Shown here piece after piece: positions 8,675-17,314 of a DNA stretch of 60,114 nucleotides. Under the pieces are notes generated by a model that searched no databases, was not told the origin of the DNA, and saw nothing but the letters and a program-made list of their open reading frames with translations. The DNA comes from Micavibrio sp. UBA1672. GTDB taxonomy: Bacteria > Pseudomonadota > Alphaproteobacteria > Micavibrionales > Micavibrionaceae. Each line of letters opens with the position of its first letter. Position 1 is the stretch's first letter. The translations under genes and the position numbers were made by a program. The DNA lies in the NCBI GenBank assembly GCA_002320665.1, contig DCKO01000022.1, positions 1 to 60,114 on the forward strand, in the 5' to 3' direction.

Positions 8675-9501
8675 ATGCTCCCCCACATCTTCAAAGCGAC
8701 CAAGATCATAAAAATTCCAAATATTTTCCGAAGGTTTTTGATTGATACTCTGTGCGCAGCCGAGGCTCCAAGAGGAGCAAAAAGCATACTCATAGGTATA
8801 ATGACCAAAAACGCGAGATAATTCACATATCCTAATGAGAATGGCGGTAAATTCGTTTCGTTTAACCCAATAATTACAAAACCAATCATTGCAGGAATAG
8901 AAATAATTAACCCCAGAGCAGCCGCCGTTCCGACAGCACGGTGAACTGGCACATTACACAGAACCATAAAAGGAACATTGAGAGTTGCACCACCAATCCC
9001 TATAAGGGTAGAAATACATCCTGAGATAAAACCATACAAACCAAACCACGGCTGACGAGATATAGAGCTTAAAAAAGCACGTTTACTCAAATCCACAAAC
9101 ATCACGAAAGAAAGAGCCATCATGATAGAAGCAAAGAGAATTCTCAAACTATTTCCTGAGATATAATCGGCAAATATTGTTCCTAGAATAACTCCCGGCA
9201 CAATTCCTCTTCCCAAATGGGAGAAAAGGTCTTTTTGAAAAACGCCTTTTCTATAATGAGCACGCGCCGACATAAATCCAGTTGGAATAATAATACTGAG
9301 TGATGTTCCAACGGCCATATGCATTATATGATCCCCGGTAAACCCCAAAAGTTGGAAAACAAAAAACAAGCCCGGCACTAGAACGATTCCGCCGCCCACT
9401 CCCAGCAATCCAGACAAAAATCCGGCAACCGCTCCCAATGACACAAGACCTATAACTAAGCCTAATAACACTGTAGCATCCAAATTAAAAAAATCCGCCA
9501 T
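8659..9501 (-). CDS. TauE/SafE-family (DUF81) anion exporter
   Basis: The 280-residue protein has about eight membrane helices. It carries the family glycine-rich motifs GFLSGLLGVGGGIVLVP (residues about 27-43) and ISGCISTLIGIGGATLNVP (about 160-178), one per repeat half. Members export sulfite, sulfoacetate or other small organic anions. It starts 9 bp after the hydrolase gene and overlaps the AEC gene, so three or more genes form a tight operon. Two different exporters side by side suggest export of acidic products. Confidence 0.88.
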   Translation of the reverse strand: MADFFNLDATVLLGLVIGLVSLGAVAGFLSGLLGVGGGIVLVPGLFFVFQLLGFTGDHIMHMAVGTSLSIIIPTGFMSARAHYRKGVFQKDLFSHLGRGIVPGVILGTIFADYISGNSLRILFASIMMALSFVMFVDLSKRAFLSSISRQPWFGLYGFISGCISTLIGIGGATLNVPFMVLCNVPVHRAVGTAAALGLIISIPAMIGFVIIGLNETNLPPFSLGYVNYLAFLVIIPMSMLFAPLGASAAHRVSIKNLRKIFGIFMILVALKMWGSIWKFL

Positions 9502-9510
9502 GAGTAAAGC

Positions 9511-10101
9511 CTAGGCCGCTTTCTGGACATAACCTTTTTTGAACTGTTCTAAAGTTTGAAACTCAACGCCAATATTTTTCATGTCTATAATATTGGCCTT
9601 TGCGACTTCTTCTGACTTTGCTGATATGGCATCTTCAATCACAGTGACATTATATTCATACGAGACGGCATCATATACCGTTGCACGAACGCAGTTTGGA
9701 ATCTGCGTACCACTAACAACCAAATTTTTGACACCATAACGACGCAAAACAAAATCCAATTCTGTACCCATGAATCCGCTAAATCTCGGTTTTACAATCC
9801 GATACTCTCCTCTTTTCGGAGCTAATTCCTTTACAATCTCGCAACCTTCTGTACCGGGAAGAGCCGCTTTTCCTTTAGTTAGAAATCCTTCAAGTCGTGT
9901 GTTTTCAATGTCACTTCCATCTTCTCTGTATTCTCTAACTATATGAAACACAGGCCAGCCAAGCTCTCTTACACATTCCAATAAATCCTGCAGCCTTGGA
10001 ACAATTTGGTGTGCAGTATTAAAACGCCCTGGCAAATTCGGCAAAACAAAGTCGTTTTGCATATCAATAATCAACAAAGCGTTTTCATTTTGTTTAAACA
10101 T
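9511..10101 (-). CDS. Isochorismatase-family cysteine hydrolase
   Basis: The start is placed at 10101, where a GAGGATA-type ribosome site precedes ATG and the reading frame opens directly into ALLIIDMQNDF. A longer frame upstream would overlap the previous gene. The 196-residue protein shows the catalytic Asp (LLIIDMQNDF), Lys (KPRFSGF) and Cys with its cis-peptide neighbour (GTQIPNCVRATVYDA). These enzymes hydrolyse amides, carbamoyl compounds or isochorismate. The substrate is not predictable; in this operon it may hydrolyse an intermediate made by the BKACE protein. Confidence 0.88.
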   Translation of the reverse strand: MFKQNENALLIIDMQNDFVLPNLPGRFNTAHQIVPRLQDLLECVRELGWPVFHIVREYREDGSDIENTRLEGFLTKGKAALPGTEGCEIVKELAPKRGEYRIVKPRFSGFMGTELDFVLRRYGVKNLVVSGTQIPNCVRATVYDAVSYEYNVTVIEDAISAKSEEVAKANIIDMKNIGVEFQTLEQFKKGYVQKAA

Positions 10102-10150
10102 TTTTTTATCCTCTATCCCATTTAAAATATTTATGAATTTACGCAGCATA

Positions 10151-13100
10151 CTACAATGAAAGCTCTTGTGCCTCCACCATCTTTTTAGCTTCATCAATCA
10201 AGGCTTGCGGATCGTCTATAGAACCTTTTGAATCAAGATGAACGACCAATGCCTTTAGATGCTCTGGTGCTTCACCAACATACCTCTTTATTGTATGTCC
10301 ATCATGCAAACGAGCTGGATCTTCTGATAAAAACACCGGAGAGTAACGAATAGATGCTTTTTGTCCTTCGCCTATAGATACTTTTACCTCCGCAGATGAA
10401 TTGTCAATTTTCTGTCTTCTACCTAACTTTTGAGAATAACGCTTTTGCGCTTGAAATTCTTTTTTCTTATCCACCGACACATTAACAATATCGGGATCAG
10501 TTCTACCAGCTATACTACGAATATCATTACTAGCTGTAACATCAACGACTGTCGTACCAGCCTGAGAAAGATGAACATTTGCTGCAGTTCCGAAGTGTAC
10601 CAAGATCGACTTTGCAAACATCGTTTTTTGTTCTTCTTGAGAAAAACCTAGACGCTCCATATCAGCACGCAACAAATTATCGAGTTGCTGCATGGTAGCT
10701 ATGCCCGAACTATGCCCAATCAATTTTAGAAGGTTCAATGCTTCCAGCTTTTCTTCTGAAATACGCTCCAACATATTTTTGTCACGTGATACCGGAACAC
10801 CTCCATCATTACGTTTTGCAGTACCATCATCCTCATAAACTATTTCAGATGGTGATTTTACAATTCGTGGTAACAAAAGCTGGTCATATATTTGCTGGAC
10901 AGAATAACTGGAAAGATTTCCTTTCCTATCCGTATTAAGTGCAAATCTATTCTTCAGCATGCTCGCTTCAATGTATTCTTGTCCATCTTTATCAATACCT
11001 GAGTGGGACGCTGACATTAATGTTAAGGGTTTATATTTTCTTTCTACAGAGTATTTTTCATGCGCTCTGACTAAAAACTCTTGTAGAATTGAAGTCAAAC
11101 CTTCCATCAAGGTTTGACCTGTTGGATAGTTTGTTGTCGGGGTGCTAGGCAAAGCAACCCAGCCACCACTCACAATGTGCCGTTCAAGCTCAGCTTTATC
11201 AGTTTTCTTTATACGTGGCTTTAAGCGCTCTGGTGAAACATCCGAATCTGGTAACGTGGCTTTATACCATTGAGCACCCAGAGATTTCTTAACCGCCGAA
11301 CTACCGTGTCTTAGCCCTCTCATTTTTTCTTCCAAGGCGTTGAACAGCACAGACATTGTGGCACTGTATTCAGGATCCTGCCTTACAGACGTATTGACCA
11401 CATCCGTACGATCCATATTGTAACGGCTGGAAATAAAACTGGCATAGTCTAAAAATCGAATATCAAGGCTCTTGAATTGGTTTGCCGGTATGAACACGCT
11501 TGGGATAAGACCTTTGCTTACAGCAAATTTCTTCAATGCCTTATCAAAAACCTTCGCATCTATATTTCGTTCTTGAAGAAGTTCCCGCATAAAATTGAGC
11601 GGCTGAACTGTGTACATATGAGGATTTTTAAATCTTCTGGGACTATTGTAGCGATCACCCTCTTCAATAAAATATCGCACAGCGATGCCATGCCTTGCGG
11701 ACGTATTTTTCACTAACTCCGCCAAATCACTTGGCTCACCCTGAAATGTCTTTAGTTGATCGAGTACATCATCAACAAACAAATCCTCGATCTTTTTATA
11801 TCTTTGCAGAGGCTCATCCAAAATTTTGATAATTGTATCTGCTGGCGGAATTTCAGAGAAATCCGGAATTTTTGCACTAACAGGTGCCAAAAGCCTTTCT
11901 ATATCCCTAAAAATTTGAATTTCCGGTCGTTGAATTCCTAAATCATCCCTTAGTTCTTCAGCGGACTGCACGTGAATGCCTCTTGTTTCAAGTTCAATTC
12001 GCAAACGACGAACCTGATCTGCAGTACCTAATGCTCTCCTGACACCACCAGGCATTTTCTTGTCCTGAATACTCAGTCCATCTTCCAAACCAATACGAAT
12101 ACCGTCCAAATTAAGTGCTATAGCAACATCAGTCGCTATAAACTGCATATTTCCAGCCATTAACGTAGATATTTTACTATCTGGGTGAGCTTCTCTAATC
12201 TTTTCTACGACTGGCTTCAGATACGAAACCGTCATATCTATTGCCTTTCTGCGATCCTTTTCTTTATTAGATTTGATAAGTTCTACAATTTTTTTGTGTT
12301 TCGATGTAGGGATCAAGGAATCGTCTTTGTTCGCTAATGACTGTAACCCTGTTTTAGGCCAATCCTTATATTGATCCACTCCCGTAACCAACATAAAAAT
12401 TGGCGGAGTTCCCATACCACGAATATCCTTTGCATAAGCGCCAGTGGAGTTTTCTACTATTGTATGATTAAAAACTTCAATTTCCGGCCGAATACCCAAG
12501 CTCTCCATATGTGAAATCTGGCTTTTAAGAAACACATTCGGATTTTCGTAACCACCGCCTTGCTGAAAAATCACCGCGCCAGGGCTGAAAGAGGCAACAT
12601 CAGGTGCCCGACCAGCACCATAAAATTTTAAATGAGACCTTCTTTTATGATCGTCAAATGCCGCCGCACCACCTCTTGCACTTGTCGAAAGGTTGATAAT
12701 GGTATTAGGGCTTTTATCAAGAAAATCTGGAAGAATTTGGTCATATCGCTCTGCATCAATAGTATTATGTTGTGCCGGATTCATTATTCCAAACCCCATT
12801 CCAGGAACATAATATGGATTTGTTGTTAAATCGCGCGTATGAAGATGCACCATAGCAGCCCCTTCTACAGTTGCCTGATAAGCATCTTCTACAATATCCC
12901 TCGGATACACTGGCACATAAGGAGAACCACCCTTGCCATGTAGCCAAAATCCCTCTCCACATATTTCCCAATGATTATTTTTTATTTTTTCCAGAAACTC
13001 TGGGGCATTCCTTTCCAACCTTAATACAAGCTCAGGATTTATGTATGTTTCCCCCTGTTCATGCGGCCAGAAGAAATCTGCTTTTCTGTCTTGCTGCCAA

Positions 13101-13552
13101 CCCTGATGTGACAGTTCAAGAGCAAAATCTGCTTTTAACTCTTCATCTTGAATTTTAGACAAAAGTTCCATGGGAAGCACAGCTTTGCCACCACTTTGCG
13201 CCAACGCACCCTCTGGCTGTAGCCAACCTTCTTCCGTAGCAGACCAACCTAGATTTTCTAACCAGTACATTGCATTGTCAAAAGTAGCCTTATCCAGTTT
13301 CCGCAAATCATCGTGACTAACAAAACCTTTATTGTGAATACGTAGCCGTAATCCCTGATCTGTAACTTTTGTCCAACCCTCTTTCTGCAAGCGTTTTGTC
13401 AAAGTTTCCTGTTCAGATTTTGGAGTAAAAACAGAAACATATTCTGTCGGAATAAATCTCGGAATTTGAGGATCTACAAATTTCGGAACCGCGCCAACCG
13501 GCGCCGCTGTAATAAACATCTTATTCTTTTTAGAAATTTCATTCGCAGTCAT
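10151..13552 (-). CDS. Giant BKACE (DUF849) beta-keto acid cleavage-type protein with inserted and C-terminal domains
   Basis: The start at 13552 follows AGGGGGGTG. Residues 13-37 (ITAAPVGAVP, then PRFIPTE) match the first strand of a BKACE barrel. The barrel resumes at about 211 with VEGAAMVHLHTRD; His236 and His238 are the zinc HxH pair. It continues through NLSTSARGG (about 287-295), PEIEVFNH (about 356-363) and IRIGLEDGL (Arg486, Glu490, Asp491), ending near 540. BKACE enzymes use acetyl-CoA and zinc to split beta-keto acids into acetoacetate and a CoA ester. These residues correspond to those of characterised family members, so catalysis is plausible. Known members are about 270-310 residues; this one has 1133. 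An insert at about 38-210 carries four GW-type repeats, and residues 541-1133 match nothing I recognise. It overlaps the upstream FAD gene by 14 bp. Confidence 0.85.
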   Translation of the reverse strand: MTANEISKKNKMFITAAPVGAVPKFVDPQIPRFIPTEYVSVFTPKSEQETLTKRLQKEGWTKVTDQGLRLRIHNKGFVSHDDLRKLDKATFDNAMYWLENLGWSATEEGWLQPEGALAQSGGKAVLPMELLSKIQDEELKADFALELSHQGWQQDRKADFFWPHEQGETYINPELVLRLERNAPEFLEKIKNNHWEICGEGFWLHGKGGSPYVPVYPRDIVEDAYQATVEGAAMVHLHTRDLTTNPYYVPGMGFGIMNPAQHNTIDAERYDQILPDFLDKSPNTIINLSTSARGGAAAFDDHKRRSHLKFYGAGRAPDVASFSPGAVIFQQGGGYENPNVFLKSQISHMESLGIRPEIEVFNHTIVENSTGAYAKDIRGMGTPPIFMLVTGVDQYKDWPKTGLQSLANKDDSLIPTSKHKKIVELIKSNKEKDRRKAIDMTVSYLKPVVEKIREAHPDSKISTLMAGNMQFIATDVAIALNLDGIRIGLEDGLSIQDKKMPGGVRRALGTADQVRRLRIELETRGIHVQSAEELRDDLGIQRPEIQIFRDIERLLAPVSAKIPDFSEIPPADTIIKILDEPLQRYKKIEDLFVDDVLDQLKTFQGEPSDLAELVKNTSARHGIAVRYFIEEGDRYNSPRRFKNPHMYTVQPLNFMRELLQERNIDAKVFDKALKKFAVSKGLIPSVFIPANQFKSLDIRFLDYASFISSRYNMDRTDVVNTSVRQDPEYSATMSVLFNALEEKMRGLRHGSSAVKKSLGAQWYKATLPDSDVSPERLKPRIKKTDKAELERHIVSGGWVALPSTPTTNYPTGQTLMEGLTSILQEFLVRAHEKYSVERKYKPLTLMSASHSGIDKDGQEYIEASMLKNRFALNTDRKGNLSSYSVQQIYDQLLLPRIVKSPSEIVYEDDGTAKRNDGGVPVSRDKNMLERISEEKLEALNLLKLIGHSSGIATMQQLDNLLRADMERLGFSQEEQKTMFAKSILVHFGTAANVHLSQAGTTVVDVTASNDIRSIAGRTDPDIVNVSVDKKKEFQAQKRYSQKLGRRQKIDNSSAEVKVSIGEGQKASIRYSPVFLSEDPARLHDGHTIKRYVGEAPEHLKALVVHLDSKGSIDDPQALIDEAKKMVEAQELSL

Positions 13553-15122
13553 ATTCACCCCCCTGAAAGTGTTGTTCTGAAGAAGCATTTAGCCCCTGAT
13601 TAAAAAACGATGTATTTTTTACAATCTGCGTAACTGTATTCTTCCCTGCTTTTGCATTTTCATTTATAGAATTTGTATAGAAATGTACTCCTCGCGTCAA
13701 AGAACCAACCGCATATATCCTGTTCGAATACTGCCCGCGTGCATTTCCTACCGCCCCAGTGCTAAAATCCACATTCACCCCTCCGAGTAAATGAGGCGTA
13801 ATAGTCCCGCTATCTAATGCATTTTGAACAATAGGACTTTCAAGTTTTTCAAGACTCATTCCTTGTCCCGTAGCATTGATTACAAATCTTGCCCTCCGAA
13901 CAGCCGGCGGCTGTGTTTTGTCTTTATCCGCACAGGTTAGTAAGAACTCTTTACTTTTGGGGTCGTACTCAAGAGAACGAAACCCCCCGTCAACGCTTAA
14001 TTGTCCATTTTCTAAAGCATTCAATATCTTTCGGGCATTCTGCATGGGCATTGGGTAATCATACGCGTTCCATAATGTTCTATAGTGAGCGTCAAAACGC
14101 TCTCTGTCTTTTAAAGAAATAGCGTTCCATACGTGGCCAATTACTTCGTCTGCTGCCTTTAAAACAGAAAAATATTCGACGTGTTCTTGTTCAGCTATTT
14201 TAACATCCTGTTTCAAGATTTCTTTTGGAGAATCCAAAGGAATAGACAGAATTTCATCTATATTAGGAACTGCTGCCCCCGCCGCCTTAAATTCCTTCAT
14301 AAATAACTGTGATACATCTTCCAAGGACAGCTCTTTTTGACCATTCTCCGTCAAACATTGTATGTTTTCAGGCGTTAAAAACTGTAAGTCATAGGCTTCA
14401 GCAAAAGTCCGCACCTTTGGCAAAACGCCCTGTCTTGAAACAAAATGAATAGGGCCGGAATGTCCTTTTTCTTGCAACGTGATAAAAACATCAACGGCTG
14501 TAAGACTTGACCCAATAACGTACACTTCTTCGTCATTGGGAATATTATCGGTAATATTTTTCTCAGGCCAAGCATGATGAAAGTACCCAGGAACACCTTT
14601 TAATTCTCGACCAAACGTAGGTGGTTGATTACCTAAACACAAAACAGTTTGATTAAATTCGCGTGACTTTCCATCAGACCACACAACAACTGAATCCTTA
14701 TTCTCGGTAACATCCAATGCTTCCTCATTAAAAATCTCAATATTTATTCCGTGATCTTCTGCTTGTTTCAGAGCATTTTTGTATAAATCTTCAAGATACA
14801 TTCCGAATATTTTTCTGGGAACAAAATCTCTGGCCTCAGCTTGTGCATTAAAATACGGATGTAAATTAGGCTCGTGTGGTTTTTTCAACCATTCATGAAA
14901 ATCTGTTGGATCTCCTCCTACGGCACTCATAGTGCTAGAAGGCATATTTAAAATATGAGCATCATGTTTTGTGCCATAAGCCAATCCAGCGCCAAAAATG
15001 CCACTTTTTTCATAAAGGCTTATTTCGACATGCTCTGTACTAGCCGCAGTAAGCTGGTTCACAAGTTCATTTAAAACAGAAACCCCATTCGCACCACCAC
15101 CAATTATCGCTATTTTATACAT
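13539..15122 (-). CDS. FAD/NAD(P)-binding oxidoreductase (PF13454-type)
   Basis: The 527-residue protein begins with a Rossmann motif IAIIGGGANGVSVLNEL and a following FGAGLAYGTKHDAHILNMP segment typical of the FAD-NAD(P)-binding family PF13454. A second nucleotide motif, VIGSSLTAVDVF, lies near residue 200, and INATGQGM near the end closes the FAD site. Relatives include poorly known flavoproteins and are distantly like N-hydroxylating monooxygenases; the reaction is not established. ATG 15122 gives the natural N-terminus; a TTG two codons upstream is less likely. It lies 52 bp after the XRE gene and overlaps the BKACE gene, placing it in the operon. Confidence 0.82.
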   Translation of the reverse strand: MYKIAIIGGGANGVSVLNELVNQLTAASTEHVEISLYEKSGIFGAGLAYGTKHDAHILNMPSSTMSAVGGDPTDFHEWLKKPHEPNLHPYFNAQAEARDFVPRKIFGMYLEDLYKNALKQAEDHGINIEIFNEEALDVTENKDSVVVWSDGKSREFNQTVLCLGNQPPTFGRELKGVPGYFHHAWPEKNITDNIPNDEEVYVIGSSLTAVDVFITLQEKGHSGPIHFVSRQGVLPKVRTFAEAYDLQFLTPENIQCLTENGQKELSLEDVSQLFMKEFKAAGAAVPNIDEILSIPLDSPKEILKQDVKIAEQEHVEYFSVLKAADEVIGHVWNAISLKDRERFDAHYRTLWNAYDYPMPMQNARKILNALENGQLSVDGGFRSLEYDPKSKEFLLTCADKDKTQPPAVRRARFVINATGQGMSLEKLESPIVQNALDSGTITPHLLGGVNVDFSTGAVGNARGQYSNRIYAVGSLTRGVHFYTNSINENAKAGKNTVTQIVKNTSFFNQGLNASSEQHFQGGEYDCE

Positions 15123-15174
15123 ACCCAATACACCCGACCCTAATTTTCAACCTCCACCGTACTTTTATGCACCG

Positions 15175-15525
15175 CTATTTGACTTGCTTAATTAGCCATG
15201 CAAACGCCTCAATGGCTGGCAAATGTCTTTCATCTGTCCCCTGAAACACGCCTTTAACCCTTGTCAAAAAAGGTTCATCTTCGTGATACGACCTATCATC
15301 TGGATAAAAGGTATCCGCTGACACACCAAAATACTGCGCAAAAACGTACAATTTGCTCGCACTCACACGATTTTTACCGCTTTCATATTTTTGAATTTGC
15401 TGATAACTCACGCCCGCTATATGAGCAAGCTGTTCCTGTGACAATCCTGCCGCAATCCTTAGTTGCCCCAATCGCTTTCCGACATGGTAATCAATTTCAT
15501 CTATTCTATTAACCTGCTTTTTCAT
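15175..15525 (-). CDS. XRE-family transcriptional regulator
   Basis: The 116-residue protein has a helix-turn-helix at about residues 17-70 (QLRIAAGLSQEQLAHIAG, then SYQQIQKYESGKNRVSASKL), a standard Cro/C1 type fold as in SinR-like regulators. It is the first gene of the leftward operon and probably autoregulates it from the 15526-16001 region. Its short C-terminal tail is consistent with dimerisation. No ligand-binding domain is evident. Confidence 0.88.
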   Translation of the reverse strand: MKKQVNRIDEIDYHVGKRLGQLRIAAGLSQEQLAHIAGVSYQQIQKYESGKNRVSASKLYVFAQYFGVSADTFYPDDRSYHEDEPFLTRVKGVFQGTDERHLPAIEAFAWLIKQVK

Positions 15526-15584
15526 CTAACAATCTCTAAAATTGACATAATCAAAAATATCTGTAGAATAACTAATCACCAACA

Positions 15585-15727
15585 TGGGGATACAAGCTCC
15601 CCGCTCGGGAAACCGCCCCGATTGCCATTTAAGTGTGTGGGAAAGCAATCGGAGCGGCCGAGGCTGCCTCTAACTTGTGCTGTGGGGGCGCATCTTGTTA
15701 GAGATTACCGTGGGGGTATCTGTCCTT
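15585..15727. ncRNA. Candidate structured RNA or cis-regulatory leader
   Basis: This block is more GC-rich than its surroundings and shows nested complementarity. An outer stem pairs GATAC 15589-15593 with GTATC 15716-15720. A long hairpin pairs CTCGG 15604-15608 with CCGAG 15658-15662 and, beyond a GAAA bulge, 15613-15625 with 15645-15657 (12 pairs, one mismatch). A second hairpin pairs TCTAAC 15669-15674 with GTTAGA 15697-15702. A possible pseudoknot joins CGCCCC at about 15615 to the GGGGCG loop at about 15685. It could be the leader of the leftward XRE operon, the leader of the rightward pair, or a separate small RNA. I do not recognise a known family and the strand is undecided. Confidence 0.45.
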
Positions 15728-16001
15728 GGAAAAAATCTGAAAGCTAATTTCTAAAGTTATTCATAATTATGATTTCCCCTAAATCTTTTTACAGTTACTA
15801 TACACACATACACACATCACATGACTTGGATTGTTTTACGTAACTCCACAACCTTGCGATGATTGTGTTATACATAAAGAAAAAACAGATGTCAACATTT
15901 CTTGTTATTTTTTAAATTTTTTCTTTATTTTTTTTAAACAATGAGGCATATTGCATTAATAATTACTTTTTATGCAAAATATATGCAGTCTAGGAACTAA
16001 A
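15728..16001. promoter_or_regulatory. AT-rich divergent control region of the metabolic island
   Basis: This stretch lies between the structured block and the start of the second XRE gene. It is AT-rich with poly-T runs near 15910-15945 and contains no reading frame that looks coding. It must hold the rightward promoter. I cannot assign -35/-10 boxes with confidence. Confidence 0.4.
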
Positions 16002-16664
16002 ATGACGGTGACAATAGAACAAATTAGGATGGCTCTTGGTGCCCTAAACTGGACACTGGATGATTGGTCAAAGAAAACTGATTTATCTACGGTCGGTTTA
16101 TCCAACATCCGTAACGGCGTTAGCCAACCACAAAAAAAGACCATGGACACAATTATTCGTGTTTTTGAAGAAAACGGCATTGAGTTTATTCATGATGGGG
16201 TTCGACGCAAACCAGAAATCTTCGACATTTTAACAGGTCGTGAGGGATTGCAACAATTTTTTAACGGGGTTCATGACTATGCCGACAAAAACGGCGGCAC
16301 AATTATGATGTTTGGCATTGACGAAACTACTTTTATAGACTCTATTACGCCAAAATTTTCACAAGACTACCTCAAGCGCATGACAGACGTTTCCAGAAAA
16401 CGCGGAGACCTTGAAGTTCTAGCTATCGTTTGCGAAGGAGATACAAACTTCTGTGCCGCAGAATATAATGAATACCGATGGGTACCAAAAGAAGTTTTCC
16501 AAGCTGTCCCGTTCTATATTTATGGAGAAACGCTTGCGATCATGGATTTCGATACCACACCAGGGCCAACGATTGTTTTGTTAAAATCACGAGCAATCAC
16601 GAATGCTTATCGCAAACAGTTTCGAGCCTTTTGGGATATGGCGCGGCCAGTACCAATAAAGTAA
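16002..16664 (+). CDS. XRE-type regulator with a C-terminal sensor-like domain
   Basis: ATG 16002 is chosen because AGGA lies 7 bp upstream; the earlier ATG at 15972 has none. Residues about 3-60 form a helix-turn-helix (WTLDDWSKKTDLSTVGLSNI). Residues about 75-215 form a separate domain containing GGTIMMFGID, YRWVPKEVFQAVPFYIYGE and MDFDTTPGPTIVLLKS, a pattern resembling effector domains fused to regulators. The ligand is unknown. It is 23 bp upstream of the formyltransferase and divergent from the main operon, so it may sense a pathway compound. Confidence 0.75.
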   Translation: MTVTIEQIRMALGALNWTLDDWSKKTDLSTVGLSNIRNGVSQPQKKTMDTIIRVFEENGIEFIHDGVRRKPEIFDILTGREGLQQFFNGVHDYADKNGGTIMMFGIDETTFIDSITPKFSQDYLKRMTDVSRKRGDLEVLAIVCEGDTNFCAAEYNEYRWVPKEVFQAVPFYIYGETLAIMDFDTTPGPTIVLLKSRAITNAYRKQFRAFWDMARPVPIK

Positions 16665-16687
16665 ATAAAAAAGAATGAAACATTATT

Positions 16688-17314
16688 ATGCCTTATAAAA
16701 AAAACATAACGAATAAAATTCATCCTTGCGATGTTCTCTACATCTCAGAAAATTCTGCGTGGGGTGAAATTGGCTACGAAGCAGTGTGCGCACTTTTTGA
16801 TGATGTAACACCGATATATTGGTCTCCGGGAATGCCTAAACCTGATATTGATGATTGGCATGGCGACTGGATTATCTCCTTCAAATCTGATCTTATCCTT
16901 CCTGTATCTGTTATTGAGAAAGCCCAAAAGGGGGCTCTCAATTTTCATCCAGCTCCTCCCCAATATCGTGGAATAGGCGGATATTGGTGGGCTCTGCATA
17001 ATAACGATGATATTTTTGGCGTCACTGTTCATCATATGAATGAACGTATTGACCATGGTGACATCATAAAAGTAGATTATTTCTCGATTTTACAAGACAG
17101 AACAGAAGAAAGCTTAAAGCAAAAAGCCGCCTATTTTTCTCTCAAACTTTTGAACACAATTTTGCGCGATATTATTGACGGAAAGAGCCTTCATCCTTGT
17201 GGAGCAAAGTGGGATTCTCATCTTTACACTCAAAGAGAGCTTGAAGAAGCTAAGGCTCGCATGGCATCAAAGGCGATGATAGAAAAAAAGATTGTTAATC
17301 AAATAGCTTCCTAA
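16688..17314 (+). CDS. Formyltransferase (N10-formyl-THF-dependent type)
   Basis: The 208-residue protein contains GALNFHPAPPQYRGIGGYWW, in which Asn85 and His87 match the catalytic N-x-H-P of formyltransferases. IDHGDI supplies the catalytic Asp (about 122). It lacks the C-terminal tRNA-binding domain of methionyl-tRNA formyltransferase, so the acceptor is likely a small molecule such as an amino sugar, amino acid or hydroxylamine. It follows the XRE sensor gene by 23 bp and overlaps the end of the convergent virB1 by 4 bp. Context suggests N-formylation of a product of the neighbouring island, which is inference. Confidence 0.85.
   Translation: MPYKKNITNKIHPCDVLYISENSAWGEIGYEAVCALFDDVTPIYWSPGMPKPDIDDWHGDWIISFKSDLILPVSVIEKAQKGALNFHPAPPQYRGIGGYWWALHNNDDIFGVTVHHMNERIDHGDIIKVDYFSILQDRTEESLKQKAAYFSLKLLNTILRDIIDGKSLHPCGAKWDSHLYTQRELEEAKARMASKAMIEKKIVNQIAS

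Noticed and set aside
9511..10197. Longer start for the isochorismatase-like hydrolase
   Set aside because: The extra 32 residues overlap the BKACE gene and lack homology-like features; the internal ATG at 10101 has a ribosome site directly before the conserved fold.
15585..15727. Known riboswitch, 6S RNA, SRP RNA or tmRNA in the control region
   Set aside because: No diagnostic core sequence of these families is visible, so the block is left unnamed.
15463..15747. A 94-codon rightward frame in the control region
   Set aside because: It covers the structured RNA-like block and the start of the XRE gene on the other strand, lacks a ribosome site and has an odd composition; it looks like a chance frame.
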